A stretch of DNA of 64,000 nucleotides, from NCBI RefSeq assembly GCF_901709675.1, contig NC_051101.1, forward strand, positions 4,424,501 through 4,488,500, read 5' to 3'. Each line of letters begins with the position of its first letter. Within the stretch, counting starts at the first letter, position 1. The DNA comes from Syngnathus acus (Eukaryota > Chordata > Actinopteri > Syngnathiformes > Syngnathidae). A program made the translations under genes and the position numbers. Shown one piece after another: positions 37,521-51,944 of this stretch. The notes beneath the pieces were generated by a model. That model worked only from the letters and a program-made list of their open reading frames with translations. It ran no database searches and was not told the origin of the DNA.

Positions 37521-40500
37521 GAAATACAAAAAAGGGGGTGAAGGAAAAGCAATCGGTTAAGCTAAAGTTAAGGGTACAATTGTTAACTAACGCTTTGTAA
37601 TATCGGTGCACATTAGGATTGGACTTTTTTTTCTCCCTTCTTCGTGGCAAAATGCAGAGAAGGAAAGTTTGCTGAGGCATCATTACATAGTTATTGTACT
37701 TTCACCACATAAATAGTCAGTATTGCTGCACCTGCAATTGAGGTTGCACCTGCTACGGAATACTAATTAGTTTATTCAACAACATCAGACATTCATCTCT
37801 GCTCTCCTCCTCTGCCTCGTGTGGTCATACTACCACTGCGACTGGATTAAACAGGTGTGACACCAGAATTGGCCAAACTATCCATATAAATAACGTCTTG
37901 TCTCTGGCAGCGCACTGCAGGCAAGCAACCATCATCGTTTTTTAACGTGATCATGTCAACACTTGCGAGGGTTACTTAATGTCATGAGACTCATGAGAAC
38001 GGGCCCGTGATGTAGCGTGACATATTCAGCCTTAATCTGTGTTTATTGTTCATCATATTTATCTTGTGTTGCAGCCTTTTCACTCTCTGACATTGACATT
38101 CATTGCGGGTCCTGCAGAGCCCCATGAGCTATGTGAATAAACACAGCAAACACAACACCCTTGAAACACCATAATCCCTTTTGTTTTGGTCGAGGTTCTT
38201 TTCGCTGTGTATGCAAGTGGGGGAAGCCGCTCTGTTTTAGCACACGTGCATGCGCGTGCATTCACATCGGGCCGTGCAAATAAACTCCCGGGCACAAATC
38301 AAGACGCGCGTGCGCTCACATCCACACACGCAAGCGCTTCCTTTGCCGCGCTCACTTTCTCTTTCAAAAGCTCTTATCTGTTTATAGACTTTGATATGTA
38401 AACCTATGAAATCTCACCTCAGGCAAGACAATCGGGCCTGTTCTTCTTCAATCCGCTCGAATCGCGAGACAGAAAGGAGAACAAAAAGACGGAAGACAAA
38501 GGAGAAAACAACGTAAGAAGAGGGAAGCGGAGGCCTGGCTATAGTGTAGGGTTGATAATTGCGGCCACAGACAAGGCAGATTAGGACAACATTTACACCA
38601 AATGCTTCCTGAAGAGGAGACTGACAGGGGAGGCAATGTGTTTTATTGTTGAGCCAAACGCTTGCATTGCCTCCCATCGTTTTGCATCAAAACAGCACCG
38701 AAGCAACGCTTTGCTAGTGAGGGAGGAAAGGAGGCCGGCTCATCTGTCACGGGACGGTGCACCCCGTCTCCGAGACACGCCATAAGGAAGTCGACGTTGG
38801 AGGGAATAAATAAGTCAAATTTAGCAAATTTGGTGAGCATTCAAGTCTAACTCAGCCTAGCAGCACAGGACATCAGAGGTCAGCTCCGTTTTCTCCTGCG
38901 CCCGCTGACATCAACTAAAATGGCCCGGCTGGAATTAGCCTAACCCCCGGAATGACATATCTTTCCGCGTAAGCCGTGTGGACGCGACGAGCGCTTTAAC
39001 GTGAAATCCAAATCAACACATTGTTTTTACAGTGTCAGAAGCAGCCAGGGAATGACCATCACTGCCTGGCTCGGGGATATTTGTTGTCAAAACGGTAGCA
39101 GGGAAAACTGTTTGAAATAATCTAATCCAGAGAATCTTGACTCGTTTGGGTCATTATGCAGGCTTGACCTGATTCTGTAGGCATGCATCTTAGCATGGCA
39201 AAGGGGAGGTGCAAGTAGACAGGCTTGTCGGCAGGAACACGTGGAACTTTGTCCGTCAATAAGCGTGACGCATGTTGGCCTCCGAAACGGGTGGCTGCCT
39301 GGTGGAAATAACGCGACACCCGTTGACTTGAGAGTCCTTTACGCCGCTGGCACCAAACAAGACAACACAAATAGCATCACTAGTAGCAGAGGAGAAACAC
39401 GCTTTAGGGCTTTGCAGCCGCTCTGAACTATTGTTCTGAGGAGGAGGCAGCCTTTTCACAGAAAATCATGTGATGACCAATAACAATAGACATTAACATG
39501 GAGAGCATTTTATATAATTTCTTAAACTGGTTTGCACTCGTGCCTGCATTGTGCTTGAGCAACCTCAAAGCATTCATTTAATGTTTTTTTTTTTTTTAAT
39601 TCATAGATCACATTTTTAATTCGTATTGGACTTCTCCCAAATATTTTGCGGGAATGACACAAATATTTACGTACATAATGCAATATGTGGACATCACTGC
39701 GCGCAAGGATAATTAGTGGTGAATTCAAAAGAAGTCTTTGTATTCATACATGTATGCTCTTAATATGAAAAATCCATTTGCAAGCGAGCATTTATTCATA
39801 TCATTATTCTATTTTGGGGAACGTATTTATTATCCATGCATCCCCTTAGAGGGGAAAAAAGTATAGCGAGATCATCAGAGAGTAGAAAGAAAAATGTACA
39901 GTATAGCGGCCCGCCAATATAAACCTCCCATTGGTGGTGAAAAGTTACTGCCATTTCAAATAAATAAATTCATTGTTCTGAGGATAGACGATAATCTTTC
40001 AATCAATACTTCTTTTTTTTTTTACCTTTGGGTTCCTTTCCCCCCCACCTCCTGAACTTTGATGAACTAAATTGCTATATACAGTAAAACATTGTAGTAA
40101 ACCCATAGGCTAACTTAAAAAATGGTGAAGAAACTCCCATTGCATTGGCCCCCCTCTCCTCCAATATTTCTTCCCAGAAGTGCTGATTTCACCATCATCT
40201 CCATCATTGTATCCTTGCGTGGCCAAAGCAAGAGGCAATCCTCTTTGCTGTCTCCTTGTGTCTCAGAAATAATAAATACACTTTTTTAATGGTTGGCTTT
40301 ATGTTGCTTTTGCAGCAGAGCTGTCACTTGGGTAGTAACACTAAAGATGCAATCATAGTTGCCGCTGGAGAAGATGGACGAGTGAGCGGGACAGGTGGAC
40401 AGGTGAGATAAGGAGGTTTTGTGAGAGGCAGTCAGAGCAGGATTTGTGTGGCTGTCTGCTGCCCGACGCTTAATAGCTGATGGCAAGCTGTGATTGTGAT

Positions 40501-42888
40501 GAACATTTTAAATCTCTGGTCACTTTTACCTTGACCTTTTTCCTTGCTCTCTTTTCTATTGCCAGGCTGCATGTACCTCATCTTGAGTGGGTCATTTAGT
40601 GCCTTTGTTTCACTCCGCACGTCAATTGAATCTTCACCTTGAGATTTATTCGAATGTGGAACTCTTTTTACCCAAGTGAGGGCATCCAGTACAGTACTAG
40701 AAACATTTCTGCGTGTATTTAGGAGAAAGTTTGCCAATTATACCCATCTCTTGATTGAGTGAATCTGATTGATGAGCCCCTAATCTACCGTGACAATTGG
40801 AATTTATCAACAAATATTTTGTTAAATCGGAACGTCAGACAATCCAACTTGAACTTTTTGATACAATACTGGATCATTGTCCCGGTCATGTTGCTGACAG
40901 TGAGTGTACTATTTTCGCTTCTTGGTTGTATGTTATTGTGTGTTTTTCTTTTTTTAAATCATGATTGTTGTATTTTGAATCAATATGGAGCTGTTCTGAT
41001 CTGATTCAACACGACAGCTCAAGATGTGAGCCATTTCTCTGATTTAATTCCATTTTCACACAACCATCATGCTCGAGAAGCAATCTCTTGATTTTTTTTT
41101 TAGAGCTACATATAAGTATTTACTATCAGTCATTGTAGATCTAAAATTGAACTTTATTTTCTCTCATACACTAAGAAAGTTTCTCAAGTTGTAAAACATT
41201 GATGGGCAAGTACAATCAAAAGGAAAAATGTTGGAACAAATCGAGCTCAGATCTCACTGAGCTTGGGCAGAAGTGACCCATGAGGACAAGGCCAATGTGG
41301 CTTAAATAATAATGGTAAATGGGACACTAATACAAAAGTGCATTTAAAATTCCTTGACATATATAAAGTAATGTAGCTTTTAAATGATGCTTAAAATGTC
41401 AATACATTTAAACCACCACTTTTAATCATTGCACCTTCAACCTCATTCTGCGAAATGTACAAATCACGGTACAACAAATGATTCCAAATCAATTTCAGCA
41501 ACTGGAAAATATGCAGACATTTAGTGCACATTAATCACATAGAATTTTAATTTAATCAGAATTATCAATTAATCAATCAATTAGTTACCCATCAGCAGTC
41601 TAACTCATAAATGCTTTTACATTATCTTTCCCTTGATGAATGTGTTTTATGATATTTGCCTCCACCAAATCATTTGTTGCACAAAATGTGCCCCCGCCCC
41701 ACTCACTCAACTACAGAACAACAAAAGAAGCATAGTTGTGGCTGTTCATATTATGAGGAAAGAATTATCAATATTAGAGGGAGACCTGGAAAAGAGCTCG
41801 TTTATTAAAGACTCAAAGGCCACACCAGTATAATGAGACTCAATGCTGGAAAAAATGACGATAAAGATGATCATTTTCAAAAATGTAACAATTGTGTTTC
41901 TTGAAAGCACCCCAGCCCCCCAAAAATAAACAGGATAAACAATGTTTTTAACGGATCTCTTGTATTAGAATGAATTGGATTTTGCTAGGACAATATGGAA
42001 ATGAATACAAATGATAATCGATCATCAACAATTTTGTTTAAAAGGCAAACGGTGGACTTCCAATGTAATGCGGACTTTTCACTAGAATTTCTATCACAAA
42101 TCATGTGCACTCAGTCTCAAGCTGTTTAGCTTCTTGGAGAGCAATGACTGCTCTTTGGCCCACTCTCCCATGAACGAGTTCATCCCTTTGTTTTCTATGG
42201 CTCGCCGAGTGAAGTTTGATGAATGTGGGGGGGGGGGACTTGTCACACGTGGCGTGGGTGTGTTATCTCCATGTTGTGTGAAATGGAGACAAAAGAAGAC
42301 GAGTGGATGAGGAGACTGTGATTTTTATCTCTGAAGTGCAAAAAATGTTTCTCGGCACAACACAGGAGGGAGTGGGAGTAAGATTAGAGCTGTTGAGGAA
42401 CAGAAATAAATTGATCAGATAGCACAATGAGAAGAACGGAGGGCTTTGTTTATTAGGTGGTACAGTATTGTCATTTTCTATATTTAACAATTATTATCTC
42501 AGAACATTTAACGATTGTAATATAAATATGTAAGTATGTGTTATTTGGCTCCACACCTTTGTTGCAGTCTATATTTGTCTGCTTGCGTGTGTGCTGGCCC
42601 CCAAAGCAAAGGTCTGCTTGCCCGGTTGGAACTTTCGCCCCAAGGCCCTTGTGACTCACGTGAGGGAGTCGGACCCCCAAAAGCTGTCGGGACCATGCAG
42701 GCAACACGTGACAGCTTTACCTACACTTAATCAGCATGGAGTGGTCAGGCTTATGTTCCTGTGAAATGTCTTCCCTTGTGTATTAGAAAACATCTGTGAT
42801 CCATTTACTTTATGCAGTCCTATGGGAATCCAAATATGTGGGTGTGGGTTGACTTGTTTGTTACATGAATATTAATATGAATATAATA

Positions 42889-43000
42889 CAGTGGAACCCT
42901 TAGGCTGAACATGTTGATCAGAATCCCAGAACATGTTGCTGGCTAATGTTTGACTTTTGAACCAGTTTTTCCCATGGGAAATAAAGAAAATGTCGGAGTG
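42889..43000. repeat. Possible mariner-type MITE fragment
   Basis: ACAGTGGAACCCTTAGGCTGAACATG, then AACCAGTTTTTCCCATGGGAAATAAAG. The CAGTGGAACC start and the CCCATGGGAAATAA segment recall a fish MITE. Degenerate and one-sided. Confidence 0.3.
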
Positions 43001-44489
43001 GGAAGTAACTTTTTGCTAAAATGTAAAAGTTTTAATTGTTTTTTTCCAAAAAAAAATTCTGGTCTTCATCACGGTTGCTCTTTATCATCACTAACAAAGA
43101 AAAATACAAGATGTAATCCTCGATGCTCGCTGAGGTAAAGCCTTGTGAAATTTGCTGAACCCTTAGTCATATCTTGTACTTTTTATATTCCTAAAATCAC
43201 ATTTGTACATCATTGAAAATACACAAGTGGAGGCCGTTCTCTCAGTGTTTGATGAGATTTAAATGAAATAAAAATGAATAGACTACCATATAACCAAAGG
43301 GAGGTCAACCACCATTTAAAGGCCTCATTTTTCCGGACAATTTTGAGAGGAATGCGAACACTATGACCTGAGGGGCACTTGATGTATTTAGATACTATAT
43401 ACACATATTAATAATACATACATATAATAAACAATGAACATTCAATTCCAAGCGCTCAGTGTTAAGACAGGACTGTTCATTGCAGCAGGAAACGCTTGAT
43501 GTGTGATATAGACGACAGTTCAAATTAATTCTGTGACTTCACTCTATTGTCCTGAATTTGCCCATGCAAGCCTTCTCCCCCGACCACCTCCCCCATACAC
43601 TCTCCCACTGAGCAAAATTTTACTCAAATCTGACAGATGCTCAAGTAATGATGCCTCCCACATGTTTGGCCTCCGAGACGACATGCCCGTGTCTGTGAAG
43701 GCATCAACACTACCTGAAGACGCTGATAGAGATGATTGCAATCCTCCATCGCCATTTAATGACGGATGAGCCCGCAGCTCCAAGAACATTTGACAAGCTG
43801 CTGTCAGAGGTGACAAGCGGGACTGAGTGAATGAAGGCAAGAAGGCAGGAAAGAACGAAAACACACAGGTGCATGTGCAGACAGTATACAGATGATGGCA
43901 GATGGAGTGACATGGCGGGTAGGGTAAGGGGGGGTGTAAAAAAGATCACCGCTCAATCTGTGGCAATGACAATATGGTGTCAGACTCTCGCTGGGGAGAC
44001 ATGGCAGGCTGGCAGGTGGGCTTCTGCTGTCTGTGAGATCAGGCCTGACATGCAGAGACTCTCACATCCGAGACTTCTGTACCTTCACATTGATGCTGAG
44101 GCCACAGTGACACTTGAACGAACTCACACAACCACACGTACACACATTTGTGACACATATTGTTTGTTAAGAGCTTTTGGGGACTCTGTCTACCTGGAAC
44201 GACCCACGTGACCTATTAATGCAGAAATAATGTCCATTTTAAAAATAATATTCCATGTCTGTGGAATTCTTATGCGTCAAGTGTGGAAGAATTTGTATTG
44301 TCACATTGAGTGTTGTAGGACTCTCTATAAACATATAAAAATTATATAGGCTATGTAGTTCCTCTTCGTATGTGTCACCCTTTCAATTTTATGAAGTTTG
44401 GGCAATTAAAATGACACCCGTTGACTCTTAATAATAAAGTACTTTTTCGCAGTTGATTTTGAAAGCACTTACCTTCTGGACGGAACGGT

Positions 44490-44760
44490 TATTGGCCGCC
44501 TATCACCGCCTATCAGCTAACGGCTGGCTTTTATGCACATCCACAATGGGCTACGGTGTAAAGTTCCATCTCTGTCGCTAATTACTGCCACAGTGCCAGC
44601 ATTCAGAGTCTAAGCTCCAAATTAGACGACTCAACCACAACAAGGGCGACGTGCCCAGCAGTCATTTGTCAGACTAATTATTTGTCTTGGGCTTGTAATT
44701 GCAGCAGGAACAGGTACTCAGGTAATTGTGTGCTTAGCTGCAGTGTGAAGTGATGCTTTC
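44490..44760. promoter_or_regulatory. Candidate conserved non-coding element
   Basis: A dense block with CTAATTAC, CTAATTATTTG, TTGTAATTGC and GGTAATTG cores in complex, non-repetitive sequence. No reading frame. Function is inference. Confidence 0.22.
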
Positions 44761-47321
44761 CTTCCATTTTCAAATGAGATGAAAGGAATAAAAACTGCCA
44801 TTCTGCAATATAATATTCAATCCGGTCTCCGAGACTGACTTTGATTCTAAAAATATACGTGCCAGAGTTTAGACCTTGACATTTTTTTAGTTTTTTTAGG
44901 TGCTTACACCTTGATGTTAGGATGATCTGCGTAGATGGTTGCTCCCATCCTTTGACACGCTACTGAATGTAAATAATCAAATCTCTAGTGAATGCTGCAT
45001 CATAGTTTTATTAATACCAGTCCTCAGTCTATGAACTTAAAATATGGTGACTTGAAATCAGTCCATATCGCATATGTGAGAAATATATATGGCAATTTAA
45101 AGGAGCACATTTGGACTCTATGCAGCATTCCGCTGCCGCATACAAATATAAACACAGAGGCCACTGTCATTTGTAATGATGTCGGCTCACTAGCACTGTC
45201 ACCTATCATCATAATTATGACTCTGCTCTTTCTTATTTTTAAACGTGTATTCCATGATATTTCACAGCGGTTACACAGGGCCGACTGGACATGATGTCAG
45301 GTTGAATATTGTAATGAGCCAAAAATAAATAACTCATCAAGAAATATAAACAGAAGAATTTTTTTACATTTGCCCCGAATCCAATCGTAGCTCTCCCGCT
45401 GTCCATGAGACTTGTCAGATGTGGACAACGGCCGCTGAATTCCAATGCGTGTCTCCTCCTGACTAGCAAATCAGTCTCACCACGCGATTGTCTCCGGCTG
45501 TCTCGCAGTGTTGCTCCTGTGCACAAGATTGCCCAAGGGCCCCCTTGTTCTTTTGTGTCACATAACACGCAAGGCCTTTGAGAAGGATCTATAACTATCA
45601 GCGACAGCCGGGGCCAAGCACGCCTGGCCTCATGTAGAAAAGGCCACGTCTACATGAAAAGGTAGAGACAGAACATCGTCCTCTACCTTCCCTTACCTTG
45701 CTCTAATAGGCCGCGTGGCCTGGTCACGTCTTTTTCATGTGCGCTGGGCCAGGAAATGTCAGCTCTATCTTTAATATCTGCAGGCACGCTGACGGCCCTT
45801 GTTTGATAAACAAAATGTTCCTCCTCTCATGAACAGAATGTGTTTGAGTGTCCATCAGGGTCCAGATACTACGTTGGGCTTTCACTTTGGGATAAAAATA
45901 TTTTGTGGCTCATCGCAGTCACACTCTGTGTAATGTGCATGATCAGTGTGTCTGGGCAGGATGAGAATAAGGAGTGATCTTTTTTTTTTTTCCTCCCCCA
46001 TTTTCTGCCGCCCTTCTCTCTCTCTCTCCTTTTCTCTCCTAGCAGTGGAGACACCACGGTGCCATCTGCTTTGCATTTGTTTAACAAAGATTTATTGTGC
46101 AGCAAGACACTAATCCAAAACACTCAACACACGCATACATCTCGCCTTCGTCTTGTCGCAGGCCGCAATGAGAAAAAAAAGTGAAGGATTGGAAACGCTT
46201 GGCGGTCTCTTTTGTCAACTCTCACACTGACGAGGGGAGAATGAGCCGGCTGCCACACAAAGGTAGAAATGCCAATAATAGTTTCCTCTGCTTCCGAGTG
46301 GCACACACCAACTTGAGTTGGAGGTACAATTATAAACTCATCATAGACACGTTTAAGTTTGAAGAAAAAAGTGCAAAATGCACGTATATGGGAGGAAGTC
46401 GAAGTTGGAAGAAAATCAGTCTTCAACTTGGCACAGAGTTTCCCTACGGGCTCTCGAGGATATATCTTGGATGAATCTGAAGGGGTGTGGCCTGGCATCT
46501 CCTTATAGCCGCAAAATCCCTCTGTCCTCTTGTCACTTGCATGCCAGGTCTTCAGGGCAAGATCTTTTCACCTCTTCAACTGGGTGAGGCCAATCAGATG
46601 GGTTCAAAGGCCTCCTCAGAGATGACTAAAAGGTTAGGGGGTCCCTACAATGAGTCAGTGTGATTGTCTGCTTGTTCCTCTGCTAAAAAAAAGGGCTGAG
46701 AGTCCCCATCTGCCACGTGCTATTACCAGGATGTGATCATTTGGGGGTAAACACAACGAGGCAGACATACACACAAGAGGTGAGAACGTGTCCCATGTAT
46801 ATGTTCTTGTACAATCCAACAAACACACATACTTACAAAATGACATGCACACATGCTCATGCACGATCTATCCCAGAAGCCCCTATCCAGTGCCAGTGTT
46901 CAACAATTGAACCCTCCAACCTGGAGGTGAAGCCCCTGCCAGTTCACCTGCCAGGACTGGACAAGCAGAGCACTTAGCGTCCCCCGCCCCTCCACACCCA
47001 CTGTGTTGGGGTCAAGGAGGCTTCACCCATGCTCGTGTTCGCTCTCTCCCAAGCCATGCCCGATGTCACCCATGTGGGAGACACCGAAGCACACGTTCCA
47101 ACTCATGGTGCTGCATTTATTAGAAGATAACAATCATAAGAATTCCAAGAGTGTGCTATTTCCAGAATTAGGCGTCATTCGTCCGCGACCTGGCCACCCT
47201 TCTGCCTTTGTCCGTCCGTCCTCGTCACCGGTCAGGCCTACGTCCAATGTCACCATCAACACAAATAATCACCTATAGTGCATAATATGCCTGTAAGAGA
47301 TTTATGTGAGCAAATAAGGTA

Positions 47322-47490
47322 CCGTAATTTTCGGACTATAAGTCGCACCGGAGTATAAGTCGCACCAGCCATAAAATGCCCAAAAAAGTGAAAAAAAACA
47401 TATATATGTATATAAGTCGCTCCTGAGTATAAGTCGCCCCCCCCACCCAAACTATGAAAAAAACCGCGACTTATAGTCCGAAAATTACGG
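47322..47490. mobile_element. MITE copy C (169 bp)
   Basis: Same orientation as the copy at 11190 and holds the 17-bp unit missing there. TA flanks at 47320-47321 and 47491-47492. Terminal inverted repeats are intact. Confidence 0.85.
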
Positions 47491-48284
47491 TAAATCTTTT
47501 TTGATGATGACGTGATGGGTGTTGCGCTGGTGATCAACCAATCACAGGACCAACCAATCACACACATCTACACTAATTGACAGTAGTGAGTCTCCAGTAA
47601 CCCAAAAATGCGTGTTTTGAAATGTGGGAAGAAGCTGGAGTAACACAAATATTCAAACATGACATATTTATGATGGATTTCTGTTTGGGGGTGAAAATCA
47701 CCAGTGTGTGTTTTTTATATGGTCAAGGCCGGAGGAGTTATTTTCATGCACTACTGTTCTCCAAGGAGGTCTATTTCTAAAAGTATGCTCATGTATTTCT
47801 AGAGTCATGCATTTTTGTCATTTTCATCATTTGCAGGTTTGACAAAAGGCAGAGCTTTTAAGTTTGTTAGAGAGTAGATGATGCACAACAGTGACATGTT
47901 GTCATGTCAGACCAAGTAGGCGGAGGAAGAACATCCTGCAATGGGCCATGCTAATTACATTGGAGATGTTTTCTTCCTATAATAGTAATGCAGATGGTGG
48001 TCCCTGGGGAATGTGAATTAGTCTACTGTGTTCAGAGCTGTGCCATCGAGGCCTGTGGTGTCTTGCGGACATCAAACCTCAACCACCATCTGGACAATGT
48101 TAAGCTAAGATTGCTGATTGCACAGCAATGCAGTATTCTTTACAGCCCCTTGTGCCATTTGGCTTGGTCATGGAGAAACTTCATAAATGCGTCTGATGCG
48201 TGACTGTTTTACTCAGGGCTCAGACAGAATAGTCATTTTAAGTTTTATGTGAACATTTGATCACATTTGAACTCAGCTCAATTT

Positions 48285-48640
48285 TGTTTTGTATTGCACT
48301 TAAGAACAACTGCGGTTAAAAGGAAGTGCTGTACATAAAGAAAATTGAACATAGATATTTAAACATAATTAATATAATATAATAATATATAATATAATAT
48401 AATTAAGAAGCATTAAATAAATAAATAAGCATTAAAAAAATGCCGGTAAATAAATAAATACTAAAACAAGGGAAAGTACGTATTGAGCTGTGTTAAAAAG
48501 CCAAGGAATGAATTTGGAGGCAGATTTCAAAAATGTGTAGTGAGGTCGCTTGTCTGATGTGCACTGGGAGGTCGTTCCACAGTTTTACAAATGAGAAAAC
48601 AGTACGCTAAATACACGTTTGTAGTTTATAAAATTCATGA
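48285..48640. repeat. Possible dispersed repeat with AT-rich interior
   Basis: Holds GTGCTGTACATAAAGAAAATTGAA, an AT/ATAA-rich stretch (48358-48460), then GTCTGATGTGCACTGGGAGG and TCGTTCCACAGTTTTACAAA. The last part recalls a repeat module frequent in fish. Limits uncertain. Confidence 0.3.
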
Positions 48641-50220
48641 AATTAGCATTGGAAGTGACAAAATATTTGAGCCACCATGTAACATCACAAGCAACCAAGG
48701 CAGCAGTGAGTCCAACAAATGTGTGTGAATCAATTAATTTACATCACATTTGGTAGTCACAGAAAAATAGAATTCAGATAATTATATAGGTTGGAAATAA
48801 TATTTTATCTTACTCACCTTTGATGTTTTTGACAATCATTTGACAACTGTAATTTTCGGGGAAATATCTGATATTTGTAGCACGGTCAGGACGAAAACTT
48901 GGGGCTAAACTATCGAATGCATCCTACATTATCAAAAATGGTGTGTAAGGGGAAGAAAATAATGGGAATGCAGTGAAACTCAGAATACAACAATTTGATC
49001 TCTATTCATTTTGTGCGAAAAAATTACTTAACTGCCATCCAAAATTATTCAGGGATTTTTCAGTAAGATTGGGGTCATTATTAATACGCACTGTAAATTA
49101 TTGTTCTATTAGTTTGGTAACATCATCAATAAACACAAATGAGCAAATTCTAAGTGGACTTGCATTTGCCAGCCCCTGGATGCATTGAGGGGCTAACTGT
49201 CCCCCTGCCCAACTAACAATGGTGAGTTTGGCGCACATCCCGAATGTTGAAGGGTTTGCCAATTGCATTTCTAATGGCAGATTTTTTGATGAACCTCTTG
49301 CATTTAGTATTACATCACAATGCTGTGGCTGGTGTTTGTGACCAAAAACTGGACCTATTTAGAAAGTAACTTAGAAGTAATGGAATGACCTTGATTTACA
49401 CAGTGGCAAGAGTTCAGATTGGTTTACAAGTAATATATGATTTCGCAGTAACCATTGATAACTAGATTCTGGGCTTTGTATCTGCTTTAAAACTAGCCAA
49501 AATTTGCCAACCAAGGGCCAACCTTTGCAACACTAAATGTGGCAATGACCCCAAAGACTCTAAATGCCCAGGACTCCCCAGCAGTAAGACAAAATTCCGT
49601 TCGGTTTCAAATCAGTCCCACAGGGCATATGGTGCGTAAAATGTTAATGACTAGGAGTCTTCATGGAACATAAAACAGGTTAGATTTTAGAGAAAGGCAA
49701 CAATTTTCTCAACATTTTTTCTTCCCTAGAATTTCGTCTGAATTCACACAAAAAAATATGCCATTCAAACAAAATGTATCTACTAAAATATATAAATCGC
49801 ATAGAAATTCTGTATTATATTGAGTTAGCCAGAAAGTCAATGATTAGTTGAAGACTACCAACCAAAGTCCTTTGACTTCTGCTTTTGTGACAATCATTGC
49901 TATTTGAGTCTCCATCTATTATAGTTACTGACTGCATGGTAATCAACTGTCGTGTCAAACACAAACAAAGGCATGTAAGCAACACAAGCAAAGCACAAAG
50001 GCAGACAAAAATGCTATTATCCATTCCCACAATAGACTTTCTGTTATAAACTCACCATAAAAATGTAATCCCTTTGTCTTTCTTTTACGTCCATTTTTTT
50101 TCCAAACACAATCCAAGCCGGAGGGAGGAATGAAATTGGACCAACCTCATTTACATGACACACATTGGTAAATCTGATGATAAACATGTGGACAAGTTAC
50201 TGTTACTTTAAATATATATA

Positions 50221-50224
<4 letters not shown>

Positions 50225-50299
<75 letters not shown>

Positions 50300-50340
50300 A
50301 GTATCTCTCGCTATATAGTATCTATCTCTATATAGTATCT
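50225..50340. repeat. (ATCT)n microsatellite
   Basis: Regular tetranucleotide from 50225 to 50299. It degrades into TATAGTATCTAT units up to about 50340. Confidence 0.95.
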
Positions 50341-50504
50341 ATATGCACTCATTCTCAGAGGCAACTCATTTAGGTAGATTAGGTTGTCCCTTTCATGAAG
50401 CCAAATAATTTAAGCAAAATATTAAAAAATGTTCCGATGATGATACATGATACAGTGCACTTTTGCTCTGCAACAAACAATATCCACATTAAAGATTGTC
50501 CTGC

Positions 50505-50620
50505 TATCAATTTTCAATACGGCTTATCCTCAATAGGGACGTGGGTGAGCTAGAGCCCATCCCAGTTGAAATTGGGCAAAAGCCTCAATGGTGTAATACA
50601 CTCTGGATTGTTGCCAGCCA
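50505..50620 (-). repeat. Dispersed repeat, inverted 3' half
   Basis: The minus strand reads GGCTGGCAACAATCCAGAGT, later CAACTGGGATGGGCTCTAGC and GAGGATAAGCCG. These correspond to segments at 11478-11540 and 17880-17925. A degenerate copy. Confidence 0.55.
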
Positions 50621-50633
50621 AATAATAAAGATG

Positions 50634-50688
50634 ATTATTATTATTATTATTATTACTCGTAGTAGTAGTGGTAGTAGTAGTAGTAGTA
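50634..50688. repeat. (ATT)n joined to (AGT)n
   Basis: ATT units to 50654, then AGT units 50658-50688. It immediately follows the dispersed repeat at 50505-50620. Confidence 0.9.
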
Positions 50689-51944
50689 TTGTTAAAGTAA
50701 AACTCTTCTGAGAGCATCAAACAAATCTGGTTAACATTTTTAATCTATAGTTACAGATCAAAAAACGGAAATGTACTTGTGTAAAGAACAAGTGATTGAT
50801 TTTTTTCCCTTTCATTTCCAACGCAATCACCTGTGACATCAAAGATGTGGTAACTAGATGAACTATCAAAATATTTTTGTGTACATATTTCATTTTAATA
50901 TACTGTATGCAAAAAACTAAATCATTGCTTGCCTCTTCAGGTAAGCAATACAAAAAAGTGCAAAACCAAAAAGGGGAGGGGTTGTGCACATCCTTTCTGA
51001 AGTGGATCAAATTCAAATCTTAGATTGCCTTCTTGGATAATGTGGAAATATTAGAAAAGCCTTGATCTAAAATGGAGCATGGAAATGAAGAGGCAGAGCG
51101 AGCCCTGAGGACAGGCAGCAGACACAGTGCTGGGCCAGCCATACATACCTCTGGGAGGCTGCAAGCACAGCCTACCTCTCCTATGTAAATGTCCCATTCT
51201 ACACATTAGTCATACTGCTTTCACCACACTAAAGTGTGCTTCACCCATCAAACCCTGCCTGCCTCCATGAAGATCCTTCGAATGTTCCACAGATAAACCC
51301 CAGAGGCCCTTCCTACTCCTCCACCATCCCCACCTACATAAAGAGTTCCGGCTGATGGGTTATATATCCGAGATAAATGGAGAACCTTCCGATGGGGAAA
51401 CATCATTGCTGATGTTGGGAAATTTCCAGTACGAAAAAAACTAATAATACACATTCCTTTATTTGCATAAATAACGCTTTCTTTTGAGTCTGTAAAGTAA
51501 AAATTGCTGTGTAACACTGTCATAAAATGTGACAAATATACGATGGAAGAGAGGACTGGAAAATCGCAAATGAAAATTTACTCACTATCGATCAGAACGA
51601 GTATTGACTTTCACCTGGGTTGTAATGCACTCAAGCAGTCTCAGTACCTTAAATTACACATTATGAACCAACACGCTACTTCTATTACCCTCTCAAAGCC
51701 TTATGACCTCTGCGTCCCTGCAGCCTCCATCTGCACTTGTACATTCTCTGTTTGTAATGTTACATGGTGAGGACTAATTCATTTTGTGATTAATTGATCT
51801 GGGGCTATATGGCTTAATAAAATCCTGTAATTGCTTTAGGCTTAGGACTCGGGAGTTTTAGATACTACTGCTAACCAAATGACCCTATTAGATGTCTCAC
51901 TTTCCAGAGAGCTCTACACTTCTCAAGATCATTTGTTCATTGTA

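Larger units (their letters stand above)
37525..47318. other. Non-coding, with several enhancer-like blocks
   Basis: 38000-39120 and 45360-45660 are GC-balanced, complex sequence compared with AT-rich neighbours. 43530-44220 has overlapping frames of up to 126 codons without domain. No splice-bounded exon could be argued. A G10 run lies at 42228. Confidence 0.35.
47495..51940. other. Non-coding between listed repeats
   Basis: AT-rich, no coding signal. 47540-47570 has tandem CCAATCACA/CCAACCAATCACA CCAAT-box-like words. 51060-51260 is more GC-balanced. Confidence 0.4.
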
